Source of the DNA: a virus
Length of the DNA: 20,353 bases
IMG/VR virus record: IMGVR_UViG_3300035670_004517
Coordinates: 1-20,353 of that record
Reading direction: 5' to 3' (one strand)
A model generated the notes under the pieces. The model saw nothing but the letters and a program-made list of their open reading frames with translations. It was not told where the DNA came from and ran no database searches. The position numbers and the translations under genes were made by a program. Below are positions 6,207 through 13,028 of the stretch, piece after piece (the first letter of the stretch is position 1; each line of letters begins with the position of its first letter).

Positions 6207-6626
6207 ATGGCTAGAACATTAGAGATTTATGAAGTTTTCGAGAAATTCGAAAAGGCAAGTTCTCACGAAGAAAAGATTAAAGTCTTAAAACAAAACGAAT
6301 CATGGGCACTGAAGGACGTTCTCAAAGGTGCACTTGATCCTAAGATTGAGTGGTTGCTTCCAAAGGGTGAAGTACCATATACTGCATGCGAAGCACATAG
6401 TGCTCCATCGACTCTTCTTAGAAAGAATGTAGATTTCAAATATTGCGTCAAGGGCGGTCCAGGTACAAAGATGGAGAAGTTCAAGCGCGAAAAGGTATTC
6501 CTTGGAATCGTTGAATCGATTCATCCAAAGGATGCAGAATTGGTATGTGCCATGATTAATAAGCACCTACCAGTAAAAGATCTAACACCAGAAATAGTAA
6601 AGGAAGCTTTTCCAGGACTACTATGA
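6207..6626 (+). CDS. Conserved T4-like phage protein (DUF6433-like)
   Basis: A 139-residue protein starting one base after the rnh stop. Features are an N-terminal helical part (IYEVFEKFEKASSHEEKIKV), then ALKDVLKGALDPKIEWLLPKG and a C-terminal helical segment. The pattern of a helical start followed by a DPKIEW-LPxG-PY stretch is one I recall from a family of T4-like phage proteins annotated DUF6433; this is memory of the pattern, not a search result. No catalytic motif is evident. Position immediately behind rnh and before the terminator places it in the replication transcription unit. Function is unknown. Confidence 0.75.
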   Translation: MARTLEIYEVFEKFEKASSHEEKIKVLKQNESWALKDVLKGALDPKIEWLLPKGEVPYTACEAHSAPSTLLRKNVDFKYCVKGGPGTKMEKFKREKVFLGIVESIHPKDAELVCAMINKHLPVKDLTPEIVKEAFPGLL

Positions 6627-6659
6627 TGTTAGATAGAAAAACATAACAGTAATCAAAAA

Positions 6660-6689
6660 GGTGCACGTCTTCGGACGATGCACCTTTTT
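6660..6689 (+). terminator. Rho-independent terminator with UUCG loop
   Basis: GGTGCACGTC (6660-6669) pairs with GACG-TGCACC (6674-6684, one bulged A) around a TTCG tetraloop closed by C-G, followed at once by five Ts (6685-6689). A-rich sequence lies before the stem, so it might act on both strands. It closes the transcription unit ending with the gene at 6207-6626. Confidence 0.9.
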
Positions 6690-6706
6690 CTTTAGGAGAA
6701 CGCTAT

Positions 6707-6880
6707 ATGGTTTCAGCAACTATCGATCGCTTAAAAAAAGACTCTAGACAACTAGAATGGTACGCAGATAGATACAGAAAGCAGGGGAGAACTGATAGAA
6801 TGCAAAAAGTATTAAAGAAGAAAGCATATCTTGACGATCATATAGCAGAAATAGAAGAATCAATAGTAAAGGTAGGATAA
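6707..6880 (+). CDS. Small charged helical protein of unknown function
   Basis: A 57-codon frame from ATG 6707 to TAA 6878-6880, with a strong SD AGGAG at 6694-6698 placed just after the terminator. The product begins MVSATIDRLKKDSRQLEWY and is almost wholly charged and helix-favouring, with many Lys, Arg, Asp and Glu and no cysteine. It could form a short coiled coil. The next gene starts at the base after its stop. The good ribosome site and exact junction support a real gene. I do not recognise it. Confidence 0.65.
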   Translation: MVSATIDRLKKDSRQLEWYADRYRKQGRTDRMQKVLKKKAYLDDHIAEIEESIVKVG

Positions 6881-7207
6881 ATGGATTTAGGTGCAGGGTT
6901 AGCGTTGACCCTGCACCTGTTTCTAGAAGGAGATTATAACGCGATACATCCATATGTCGAGCTTGTAGAGAGTAAGTGGGCAATTGGAGCTTATATAAAT
7001 AGTGAAACAAACATATCCGGTTATCTTTCAAAGACCTTTGGGTTAGGTAATGGATATGAGCTAGAGATAGGTGCAGTAACAGGGTATTCAGATGCAGAGG
7101 TATTACCGATGCTAAGAATTAGGAAAGATTATCTTTTTGTAGCTCCAGTACAGGAAACATGGAATGGAGAAAAAAGATATGGTGTTGTTCTTGGTTTGCA
7201 ATTTTAG
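6881..7207 (+). CDS. Unknown beta-rich protein, possibly barrel-like
   Basis: A 108-residue protein starting immediately after the preceding stop, with AGGTAGG just upstream as SD. The sequence alternates hydrophobic and polar residues in several runs separated by Gly/Asn turns (for example KWAIGAYINSETNISGYL and YELEIGAVTGYS) and ends in Phe (LGLQF). This would suit a small beta-barrel or beta-sandwich. The final Phe is a feature of outer-membrane barrels, but there is no convincing signal peptide at the N-terminus (MDLGAGLALTLHLFLEGD), so membrane insertion is uncertain. A strong hairpin covers codons 3-13. No family recognised. Confidence 0.6.
   Translation: MDLGAGLALTLHLFLEGDYNAIHPYVELVESKWAIGAYINSETNISGYLSKTFGLGNGYELEIGAVTGYSDAEVLPMLRIRKDYLFVAPVQETWNGEKRYGVVLGLQF
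6889..6918 (+). other. Perfect 11-bp hairpin at the start of the 6881-7207 gene
   Basis: AGGTGCAGGGT (6889-6899) is the exact reverse complement of ACCCTGCACCT (6908-6918), with an eight-base loop. It starts nine bases after the start-codon A. The outer bases GGTGCA/TGCACC match those of the terminator at 6660-6684. It is followed by TGTTTCT, a poor T-run. It may damp translation elongation or stop some transcripts; neither is shown. Confidence 0.5.
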
Positions 7208-7210
7208 GGG

Positions 7211-7239
7211 TTTACAGATCCATAGTCCGCTGATATAAT
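7211..7239 (+). promoter_or_regulatory. Sigma70-type promoter
   Basis: GGGG precedes TTTACA (7211-7216), then a 17-base spacer and TATAAT (7234-7239), continuing ATTAAAGTGATT. It follows the stop of the gene at 6881-7207 and lies 37 bases before ATG 7277. The -10 and downstream bases are nearly the same as those of the promoter at 17458-17486. Confidence 0.8.
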
Positions 7240-7276
7240 ATTAAAGTGATTAATAGGACGGGATAGAATACACACC

Positions 7277-7834
7277 ATGAATATCTTCATCTTGGATAAG
7301 AACCCAATCAAAGCCGCACAGCTCCAGTGCGATAAGCATATCGTAAAGATGGTTCTAGAGTCAGCACAGATGCTATCTACTGCACATCGTGTACTAGATG
7401 GTAAGCTTACAAAGGTTCCATCAAAGTCTGGTAAGACTAGTGTAAAAGGTTGGATCCTTCCCGACGAACGTGAGAATCTTCTCTATAAGGCAGTTCACGT
7501 CGGTCATCCTTGCACTGTCTGGACTATGGAGTCTGTACAGAATTATATATGGCACTACGATCACTTCCAAGCTCTTGCAACTGAGTTCGAATATAGATAC
7601 GAGAAAAAGCATAAGTCTTGGGTAGATCTAGAAGAAGCTCTGTCTATTCCTCCTAGGAATATTCCTATGGGACCTCTTACGCCATTTAAACTTGCTATGG
7701 GTGCAGCACCAGAGTGTATTAATCCGCACGATCCGGTTGGTTCGTATCGTGCGTTCTATCAAACAAAACAAGACCGCTTCTCCATGGATTGGACTAAGCG
7801 AGATATTCCGGAATGGTTTAAAAAGGTAGCATGA
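7277..7834 (+). CDS. Conserved phage protein of unknown function (MNIF-LD-NP family)
   Basis: A 185-residue protein directly behind a promoter, with a G-rich SD-like stretch (AGGACGGG) upstream. The N-terminus MNIFILDKNPIKAAQLQCDK, followed by HIVKMVLESAQMLSTAHR, is a highly recognisable pattern I recall from marine T4-like phages, where it is normally left as hypothetical. The conserved Cys18-Asp-Lys-His set, a later HVGHPCTVW, and a third conserved part near PMGPLTPFKLAMG give several His, Cys and Asp residues that could bind metal or nucleic acid, but I know of no demonstrated activity. The next gene overlaps by an ATGA-like junction at 7831-7834. High confidence as a gene, none for function. 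Confidence 0.85.
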   Translation: MNIFILDKNPIKAAQLQCDKHIVKMVLESAQMLSTAHRVLDGKLTKVPSKSGKTSVKGWILPDERENLLYKAVHVGHPCTVWTMESVQNYIWHYDHFQALATEFEYRYEKKHKSWVDLEEALSIPPRNIPMGPLTPFKLAMGAAPECINPHDPVGSYRAFYQTKQDRFSMDWTKRDIPEWFKKVA

Positions 7835-8427
7835 GAACAGAAGAAGACGCATGGAACATCGTATCACCATATGATATGTGGGTTTTAGACAAGCTTATCC
7901 TGTCTAAGATGAGAGGATATGTTTGTGGACCAGTAGGAATTGACGTTCCGAAGCCTGGTTGGTATATGGTCCGTCCGTGTGTCAATATGAAAGGACTTGG
8001 TCTCGGAGCAGAAAAGAAATGGTTAGATGGTAGCACAGATCATCTTCCTCATGGTTATTTCTGGTGTGAGTTCTTTGAGGGTCGTCATATATCTGTAGAT
8101 TACTATTGCGGAAGTCAGGTATTAGCTGTTGAAGGGTTTAAGAGTGCGGACACCTTCACTCGCTGGGATAAGTGGGTGAAGGTGGACGATAAGATTCCGC
8201 TACCATATAGACTCTCGGACATTGCTGTTAACTATAAAGAAATCAACTGTGAATATATTGGGGACAAATTAATCGAAGTTCATCTAAGATGGAATCCAGA
8301 CTTCCAATCAGACATAAAAGAATATATTCCTGTGTTCAGTTTAAATAGTCCAGACCTTTCGAAAGAAGGATATAGATATATCGATGATCCGGAGATACAC
8401 GGCCGGATTGGTGCTTGGGTAAAATAA
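7831..8427 (+). CDS. Possible ATP-grasp-like protein
   Basis: A 198-residue protein starting in the ATGA overlap with the previous gene. Three segments recall ATP-grasp enzymes, which join a carboxylate to an amine or thiol using ATP: WYMVRPCVNMKGLGLGA (about 43-59, like the lysine and glycine-rich ATP loop), WCEFFEGRHISVDYYCG (about 78-94, like the E-GxE-xSVD segment) and EVHLRWNPDF (about 148-157, like the late acidic/Arg metal-binding segment). The protein is shorter than standard ATP-grasp enzymes and its N-terminal domain would be reduced. The assignment is from pattern memory and tentative; structure comparison would settle it. The neighbours give no substrate clue. Confidence 0.6.
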   Translation: MRTEEDAWNIVSPYDMWVLDKLILSKMRGYVCGPVGIDVPKPGWYMVRPCVNMKGLGLGAEKKWLDGSTDHLPHGYFWCEFFEGRHISVDYYCGSQVLAVEGFKSADTFTRWDKWVKVDDKIPLPYRLSDIAVNYKEINCEYIGDKLIEVHLRWNPDFQSDIKEYIPVFSLNSPDLSKEGYRYIDDPEIHGRIGAWVK

Positions 8428-8441
8428 CACGTAGGAAATAT

Positions 8442-8681
8442 ATGCCAGTATATACTTTGAAAGATCTACAGACCGAAGAGCAATGGGATGTAGTTTGTAG
8501 TTGGGATGAATTGAAGACTACGCTAGAAGAGAATCCGAATCTTCAGCAAGTTCTTCAGCCGCTTAAGATCATCGGTAATCGTATGGGTAACTCTGATATG
8601 AAAGTTCCCGATGGATTTAAAGATCTTCTAAAAAATAAAATCAAAAAAGGCTCAGGAAAGGGCAACACAATTAATGTCTAG
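8442..8681 (+). CDS. Conserved T4-like small protein (MPxYT start)
   Basis: A 79-residue protein beginning at ATG 8442, chosen over an upstream ATG at 8415 because AGGA lies just before it and because MPVYTLKD is the typical start of this group. The first half looks like FmdB-like phage proteins (YTLKDLQTEEQWDVVCSWDE) but lacks their zinc cysteines. The C-terminus, PDGFKDLLKNKIKKGSGKGN followed by TINV, is a strongly conserved tail I recall from T4-like phages. Its stop overlaps the phoH start (ATGTCTAG). The function is not known to me; it is usually found next to replication or neck genes. Confidence 0.8.
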   Translation: MPVYTLKDLQTEEQWDVVCSWDELKTTLEENPNLQQVLQPLKIIGNRMGNSDMKVPDGFKDLLKNKIKKGSGKGNTINV

Positions 8682-9366
8682 GTCTTATACCTCTAATACG
8701 ATTAAACTTGAAAATCTCCGCTCTTTCGAACCCAAAACCCAAAACCAAATGAATGCAAGAGAAGCCTGGAAAGACGGCTACAATCTTGTATTGAATGGTT
8801 CTGCTGGTACTGGTAAGACTTATCTTGGACTACGTCTAGCTCTTGAGAAAGTACTCGATAAAGAAACAGAGTTTGATGAACTCATTGTCATTCGCTCGAT
8901 CGTTCCCACGCGCGACATTGGATTCCTTCCTGGGGATGAAGCAGAAAAGAAACTAGCATATGAATCTCCCTACGTTGGTCTCTGTACTGAAATCTTTGGC
9001 GATGGCGAAGCCTGGTCTAAGCTAAAGAATCAGAACAAAGCCAGATTTGAGTCAACCTCTTTTATCCGCGGTAATACGTGGAACAATGCTATCATTGTTG
9101 TAGATGAAATGCAGAATCTAAGCTTCCATGAACTCGATTCGGTTATCACTCGTGTCGGTCACCAGTGTAAGTTTATTATGTGCGGCGACTATTATCAGTC
9201 TGACTTTACCAAGGAGAATGATAAAAAAGGGATTTTACAATTCATGAACATTGTGTCACAATTGAACCAATTCGAGGTTATCGAGTTCACCTGGAAAGAT
9301 ATTGTACGATCTGATTTCGTCAGAGATTATATCATGACAAAGGAAATGTTAGGTATAAAAGGATAA
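8674..9366 (+). CDS. phoH: PhoH-like P-loop ATPase
   Basis: A 230-residue protein with a textbook P-loop GSAGTGKT (42-49), Walker B IIVVDEMQN (140-148, D144/E145), a conserved RSIVPTRDIGFLPGD (74-88) and a sensor-like GDYYQSD (171-177). This is the PhoH family, cytoplasmic ATPases predicted to act on RNA and very common in marine phages. In bacteria phoH is linked to phosphate starvation, but the phage copies often lack that regulation and their role is not settled. The length is normal for the phage form. The start overlaps the stop of the gene before it, and the SD-like AGGAAAGGG lies upstream. Confidence 0.92.
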   Translation: MSRSYTSNTIKLENLRSFEPKTQNQMNAREAWKDGYNLVLNGSAGTGKTYLGLRLALEKVLDKETEFDELIVIRSIVPTRDIGFLPGDEAEKKLAYESPYVGLCTEIFGDGEAWSKLKNQNKARFESTSFIRGNTWNNAIIVVDEMQNLSFHELDSVITRVGHQCKFIMCGDYYQSDFTKENDKKGILQFMNIVSQLNQFEVIEFTWKDIVRSDFVRDYIMTKEMLGIKG

Positions 9367-9373
9367 AATAACT

Positions 9374-9982
9374 ATGGAACCCGGTTACACATATAGAGTT
9401 GATAATCAAGAACTTATTGATTTGGTTAGAGAAGATTTTTATTCTGACCCTAAACTAATAAGGGAAAACAGAGGGAAACAACATTATCAAAAATATCTTG
9501 GTACTCTCGAGAAAAATGACGTGTGGGGATGGAATAAATGGGCACCGAAATTCTGGAATGAACGCCCAGATTTGTATCATTATCTAAATGATATTACTTA
9601 CCCAAGAGACCCAGAATATTTTGTCGATAAAACATGGATGAAATATTATCCAAAAGATACATTTTCAAGCCTTCATCAAGATGAGGTTGAACCTAATGAA
9701 GCATTGCACGAGGATAGACATGTAAATGTTATTCTTATCGATCAAGATCCTGATATTGTTGGAGGAATTATAGTAATCGCCGGTGATGCTTATGAACCTA
9801 ACTTTAAGGATCCTAATGAAAAATATAACTTAAGAGAAAGATTATTAACAAGATTTCTGAAAACACCAGGTGATGCTATTACTTGGAGTGAAATCGCTAT
9901 GCATGGTGTATCTAAAATCGAGCATGGACACAGACTAGTTCTTGTTTGTAGTAAAATTAAAATGGAAAGGCAAAATGGCTAA
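9374..9982 (+). CDS. 2-oxoglutarate/Fe(II)-dependent oxygenase-like protein (second copy)
   Basis: A 202-residue protein with a clear double-stranded beta-helix iron site: H101-x-D103 (SSLHQDE), distal H177 (AMHGVSKI) and R187 (GHRLVLV) ten residues later for 2OG binding. The segment RHVNVILIDQDPDIVGGIIV, followed by IAGD, then TPGDAITW is also typical of prolyl-4-hydroxylase-like phage oxygenases. It is unrelated in detail to the oxygenase at 4280-4840. Its base composition is more A+T-rich than phoH before it. The substrate is unknown; phage-encoded members might act on proteins, nucleic acids or small molecules. It shares a short overlap with the next gene. Confidence 0.85.
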   Translation: MEPGYTYRVDNQELIDLVREDFYSDPKLIRENRGKQHYQKYLGTLEKNDVWGWNKWAPKFWNERPDLYHYLNDITYPRDPEYFVDKTWMKYYPKDTFSSLHQDEVEPNEALHEDRHVNVILIDQDPDIVGGIIVIAGDAYEPNFKDPNEKYNLRERLLTRFLKTPGDAITWSEIAMHGVSKIEHGHRLVLVCSKIKMERQNG

Positions 9983-10163
9983 ATATACACGCTTCGACCC
10001 GCGTAACAAAAAGAACGGTCGTAACAAGTCTAAGGTTCTTGGAAATGACTTCAAGAAAAAGATCCGTATGGCAGAAGATCATAAGGACGTTCACCGTTAC
10101 AAAGGGACGAAGATTAACTGGATCGTAACAGACGAAGTTGACGAAGACAGCGAATTATCCTAA
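9975..10163 (+). CDS. Small basic conserved phage protein
   Basis: A 62-residue protein started at ATG 9975, which overlaps the stop of the oxygenase gene and follows GGAAAGG; an earlier in-frame start at 9942 would add unlikely residues. The first 40 residues are very basic (KYTRFDPRNKKNGRNKSK), consistent with nucleic acid binding, and the tail is acidic (VTDEVDEDSELS). No known domain. The codon use is like that of core phage genes rather than the A+T-rich oxygenase. Function unknown. Confidence 0.7.
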   Translation: MAKYTRFDPRNKKNGRNKSKVLGNDFKKKIRMAEDHKDVHRYKGTKINWIVTDEVDEDSELS

Positions 10164-10171
10164 ATAGGGGA

Positions 10172-10200
10172 TTTACTATCAATACAAAATGATTTACAGT
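10172..10200 (+). promoter_or_regulatory. Weaker promoter candidate with overlapping inverted repeat
   Basis: GGGGA then TTTACT (10172-10177), a 17-base spacer and TACAGT (10195-10200), four of six matches to TATAAT. It lies in the 63-base gap before the HAD gene and keeps the G-run/TTTAC form of the other promoters. The -10 is overlapped by an inverted repeat, TTTACA (10193-10198) and TGTAAA (10205-10210), which covers the expected start site and might be an operator. Confidence 0.5.
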
Positions 10201-10226
10201 GAGATGTAAACGATAGGAGATACACG

Positions 10227-10811
10227 ATGGATAATGTGATTTTGGTTGACTGCGATGGCGTCCTCCTGAACTGGGAATACGCCTTTAATACTTGGATGCA
10301 TCGTCACGGTTATAAGATGAAAGCCGGCGGAGAGTTTCATTACGACATGGGTGATCGGTACGGTCTTCCTTATGACGAGAAAAAGCGTCTCGTAAAATTC
10401 TTCAACGAGTCTAGCGCTATTGGTTTCCTCCCGCCTCTGCGTGATGCTATCCACTACGTCCAGAAGCTACACCGTAAGCATGGGTACGTCTTCCATGTCA
10501 TTACTTCGCTTTCTCTGGAACCTTCTGCTCAAGAACTCCGCACCCAGAACTTGAAAAAGCTCTTCGGTGATGGTGTGTTCGAGAAGTTTGTCTATCTCGA
10601 TACTGGTGCTGATAAAGACGAAGCTTTGGAACCTTATCGTGATACCGGTTACTTCTGGGTAGAAGATAAACCAGAAAACTACATGGCTGGTTATAATATC
10701 GGCCTTGATGCGATCTTGGTTGAACATGGTCATAATATGCACCTGATCGATGAGAATTATCTTGTTCTTAAGAACTGGAAAGAAATCTACAAATACGTCA
10801 CCGGAGAATAA
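10227..10811 (+). CDS. HAD-superfamily phosphatase, 5'-nucleotidase-like
   Basis: A 194-residue HAD protein. Motif I is DCDGV (8-12), with D8 as nucleophile and D10 as acid/base. Motif II is ITS (92-94), a lysine K130 serves as motif III, and EDK (146-148) supplies the motif IV acids. The small cap between motifs I and II, rich in aromatic residues (WEYAFNTWMHRHGY), is like that of 5'(3')-deoxyribonucleotidases, so dephosphorylation of a nucleoside monophosphate is the likely role, perhaps adjusting precursor pools alongside RNR. Polynucleotide 3' phosphatases are an alternative. An SD AGGAG at about 10215-10219 precedes the ATG. The next gene begins one base after its stop codon. Confidence 0.8.
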   Translation: MDNVILVDCDGVLLNWEYAFNTWMHRHGYKMKAGGEFHYDMGDRYGLPYDEKKRLVKFFNESSAIGFLPPLRDAIHYVQKLHRKHGYVFHVITSLSLEPSAQELRTQNLKKLFGDGVFEKFVYLDTGADKDEALEPYRDTGYFWVEDKPENYMAGYNIGLDAILVEHGHNMHLIDENYLVLKNWKEIYKYVTGE

Positions 10812-10812
10812 T

Positions 10813-11010
10813 ATGAACGTTTTTGAGTATATGGAACTTCGTTACCAGTGGGAAGAACTTGTCCGGGAATATAAGATGGATGGTTCTCGTAAAGAAGGAA
10901 CTATTCAAAATCTTCAGTGGTATATAGAAAACGGAGCTTCGAAGAATCGTTTCCGTAATGGATTTAAAGAATCCTATGACCTTGCTGTGGAGATTTTGGA
11001 GAAGGCCTAA
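10813..11010 (+). CDS. Small unknown protein preceding the glycan cassette
   Basis: A 65-residue protein begun at ATG 10813, six bases after GGAG (10803-10806); an in-frame upstream start at 10750 would lie deep in the HAD gene. The product is helical and charged (YMELRYQWEELVREYKMDG, then NRFRNGFKESYDLAVEILEKA), with no cysteine or membrane segment. It links the HAD gene and the first glycosyltransferase through an overlap of one base at its stop (TAATG at 11008-11012). I do not recognise it. Confidence 0.7.
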   Translation: MNVFEYMELRYQWEELVREYKMDGSRKEGTIQNLQWYIENGASKNRFRNGFKESYDLAVEILEKA

Positions 11011-11789
11011 TGAAGAAGATAATCTATCAGGTTTACATTGGTAAACGATCTAAGCTATATGATCATTGTACGAATAGTGTAAAAGCTTATGCAAAACGTA
11101 TTGGTGCTGACTATGAGCTCCAGCGTACGCCTATTCTCATGATTAAGCCTGATGTCTTTATTACAAATCGTAGCAAAGAGTCCTATGAGAAGCATGGTGG
11201 ATTCCTTCCGATCTATGAGAAGGAAAACGCTTTTACCTATCTGAAGACATACGATCAGGTGGCTATTATCGATGCTGATGTTTATATCAGAGAAGATGCT
11301 CCATCTATCTTCGATGACCTGTCTGATGATTATGATTTTGGTGCAGTACTAGAACGGGATATGCCTATTACTCCTCAGTATAAGCAAAAGATTGCGAACT
11401 ACTCCAAGATGCAATATGGCATGTCTCCGTTGAATAATATTTTCAACTGGAATGAAAGTGGTGCTGATTTCTATAACATGGGAATCATGATTCTGAATAA
11501 ATCATTTAATAAGTATCTGAACGGAGAAACCCCACTACAGTTTCTCCGTCGTCCTCGTTTCAAAGTCTTCATTGATGGGATGGGGGCTTGGAAATGGTCA
11601 ACCGACCAGACCCTTCTAAACGTATTCGTAAAAGAAGAAAAAGTCCGTGTTAAGAATATGGACTGGCGCTGGAATGGTTTGTATACAGCAAATACTAAGA
11701 TTAAGGATTGTCACTTCGTACATTTCTTCCTGAAGGATAAACTACCTTCTGCAGGAGAGAATGTGGAAGAATTAATGAAGAATGTCTAA
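11010..11789 (+). CDS. GT-A fold glycosyltransferase (GT8-like)
   Basis: A 259-residue glycosyltransferase. IIDADVYIRED (86-96) holds the D88-x-D90 motif that binds nucleotide-sugar through a metal ion. YNMGIMILNK (155-164) and STDQTLLNVF (197-206) match the acceptor-side and D-Q segments of GT8-type enzymes, and HFVHFFLKDK (235-244) provides the late histidine that usually completes the metal site. It likely moves a sugar from an activated nucleotide to an unknown acceptor in the cytoplasm. It opens the cassette of coupled modification genes (TAATG junction with the gene before, eight-base overlap with the one after). The donor and acceptor cannot be read from sequence. Confidence 0.82.
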   Translation: MKKIIYQVYIGKRSKLYDHCTNSVKAYAKRIGADYELQRTPILMIKPDVFITNRSKESYEKHGGFLPIYEKENAFTYLKTYDQVAIIDADVYIREDAPSIFDDLSDDYDFGAVLERDMPITPQYKQKIANYSKMQYGMSPLNNIFNWNESGADFYNMGIMILNKSFNKYLNGETPLQFLRRPRFKVFIDGMGAWKWSTDQTLLNVFVKEEKVRVKNMDWRWNGLYTANTKIKDCHFVHFFLKDKLPSAGENVEELMKNV

Positions 11790-12432
11790 GCCACTTTTCA
11801 TACACATTCCTAAAAATGCGGGAACAGCTATCAGTCAATCTGGTTTAGTTGTTCCCGTAATTTTTGACTATATCTCAGATTTTTATAGAAGAATAGAGGA
11901 ATCTTTGGGAATAAGCCCTGCTATTATGTATAAGCACTTGCCTTATTCTTATCTAGATCCTAATATTCTAAGACAGTTTCATAGAAAATTTGCTGTTGTA
12001 CGTAACCCATGGTCAAGGGCTGTTTCAATGTATAACTACTCTGATAAGCTCAGAGAAAAATTCCCAGAGACCTATCCGAAAAGTTATCATAAGATTACGT
12101 TCAAAGAATTTTTAGACAGAAGACATAATTGGGAAATATCCCCCATTTACTATAGACAGTTTCCCTATGATCACTGGGCAAATCAAGTTCTCTGGCCACT
12201 GGGCGGTGACGTGGATATTTTGAGATACGAACATCTTAATGATGATATAAGCGACTACCTTGGCATGAAAGTTACTGTACCGGTTATTAATCAGGGTACA
12301 TATAAGGATGATTATAGATCTTACTATGACGAAGAATCTTATCAGGCGATCTATGATTGGTATAGAAAAGACATAGAGAAATGGGGATTTACTTTCGAAT
12401 CTGCAGCAACTAAAAATTACTGGAAACTATAA
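11782..12432 (+). CDS. Sulfotransferase-family protein (first copy)
   Basis: A 216-residue protein of the PAPS-dependent sulfotransferase fold. The 5'-phosphosulfate-binding loop is HIPKNAGTA (8-16, K11) and the 3'-phosphate-binding strand-loop is VVRNPWSRAVS (72-82, R74 and S82). RYEHL (148-152) is the usual later motif. The family adds sulfate from PAPS to hydroxyl or amino groups of glycans, lipids or proteins. It sits among glycosyltransferases, which makes a sugar the likely acceptor. It overlaps the previous gene by eight bases and the next by one (TAATG). It is more A+T-rich than the preceding glycosyltransferase. Only the fold and co-substrate site are supported; no acceptor is known. 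Confidence 0.85.
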   Translation: MSKPLFIHIPKNAGTAISQSGLVVPVIFDYISDFYRRIEESLGISPAIMYKHLPYSYLDPNILRQFHRKFAVVRNPWSRAVSMYNYSDKLREKFPETYPKSYHKITFKEFLDRRHNWEISPIYYRQFPYDHWANQVLWPLGGDVDILRYEHLNDDISDYLGMKVTVPVINQGTYKDDYRSYYDEESYQAIYDWYRKDIEKWGFTFESAATKNYWKL

Positions 12433-13028
12433 TGATTAATTCAGAACTTGGTCATGTAACCACATTAGAAGAATTTAACTCGGAGATTCGTAGACAGCAG
12501 GAAGAAGCACATGGTGCTGACTACTGTCAGATCCACGATGCTATTAAGAAATATATGAAAGACTGCACAAGTTATCTTGAGCTTGGTACTCATCAGGGTG
12601 GAACTGCGTCTGCTGCTATGCTATGCAATCCGGAAAGAGTTTATTTGCTAGATATCGATATGAGCAGATATAAAAAATTTCTTGCTCCGATTGCACAGAA
12701 ATATTGTCTAGAAAATCAGATTAAACTAAGTGTTGAACAAGCGGATTCCACAAGCACTACCACTAAGACTTATCTAGATACAACGCTCCAAACAGTAGAT
12801 ATGCTGGTAATCGACTCTTATCATCACCCATCACATATGACGAAGGAGTTGAATCTTTATGGTAAGAGTGTAAGGAAGTATATTCTTGCCCACGATACTT
12901 CGCAGTTATTGGGAAAAAATAACGATTCGTTATACCAGTGCTTAAAGGATTGGTCTAGTAAGAATGGATTTGAAGAGATTGAACGTGGCACTACTAGTGT
13001 AGGATACGTCGTTATGAGAAGAAAATGA
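12432..13028 (+). CDS. SAM-dependent methyltransferase (CmcI/rhamnosyl O-methyltransferase-like)
   Basis: A 198-residue class I methyltransferase. Motif I is YLELGTHQGGTAS (48-60), D74 follows in YLLDID, and IDSYHHPSHMTKEL (127-140) plus HDTS (154-157) give the acidic and histidine residues that bind a metal in CmcI- and rhamnosyl-O-methyltransferase-like proteins. O-methylation of a sugar hydroxyl is therefore a reasonable guess in this cassette. The protein overlaps the next gene by four bases (ATGA). The alternative is methylation of another small molecule. The family assignment is from motif pattern, not a search. Confidence 0.75.
   Translation: MINSELGHVTTLEEFNSEIRRQQEEAHGADYCQIHDAIKKYMKDCTSYLELGTHQGGTASAAMLCNPERVYLLDIDMSRYKKFLAPIAQKYCLENQIKLSVEQADSTSTTTKTYLDTTLQTVDMLVIDSYHHPSHMTKELNLYGKSVRKYILAHDTSQLLGKNNDSLYQCLKDWSSKNGFEEIERGTTSVGYVVMRRK

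Noticed and set aside
6994-7001. TATAAATA, matching the T4 late promoter consensus
   Set aside because: It lies inside a coding region, no gene starts soon after it, and such strings are expected in A+T-rich sequence.
9942-9974. Upstream in-frame start of the small basic protein
   Set aside because: It would add eleven residues fully inside the oxygenase gene; ATG 9975 has the better SD position and overlap.
10193-10221. Second promoter using TTTACA at 10193
   Set aside because: No acceptable -10 is found 16-18 bases downstream; the copy is better explained as half of an inverted repeat.
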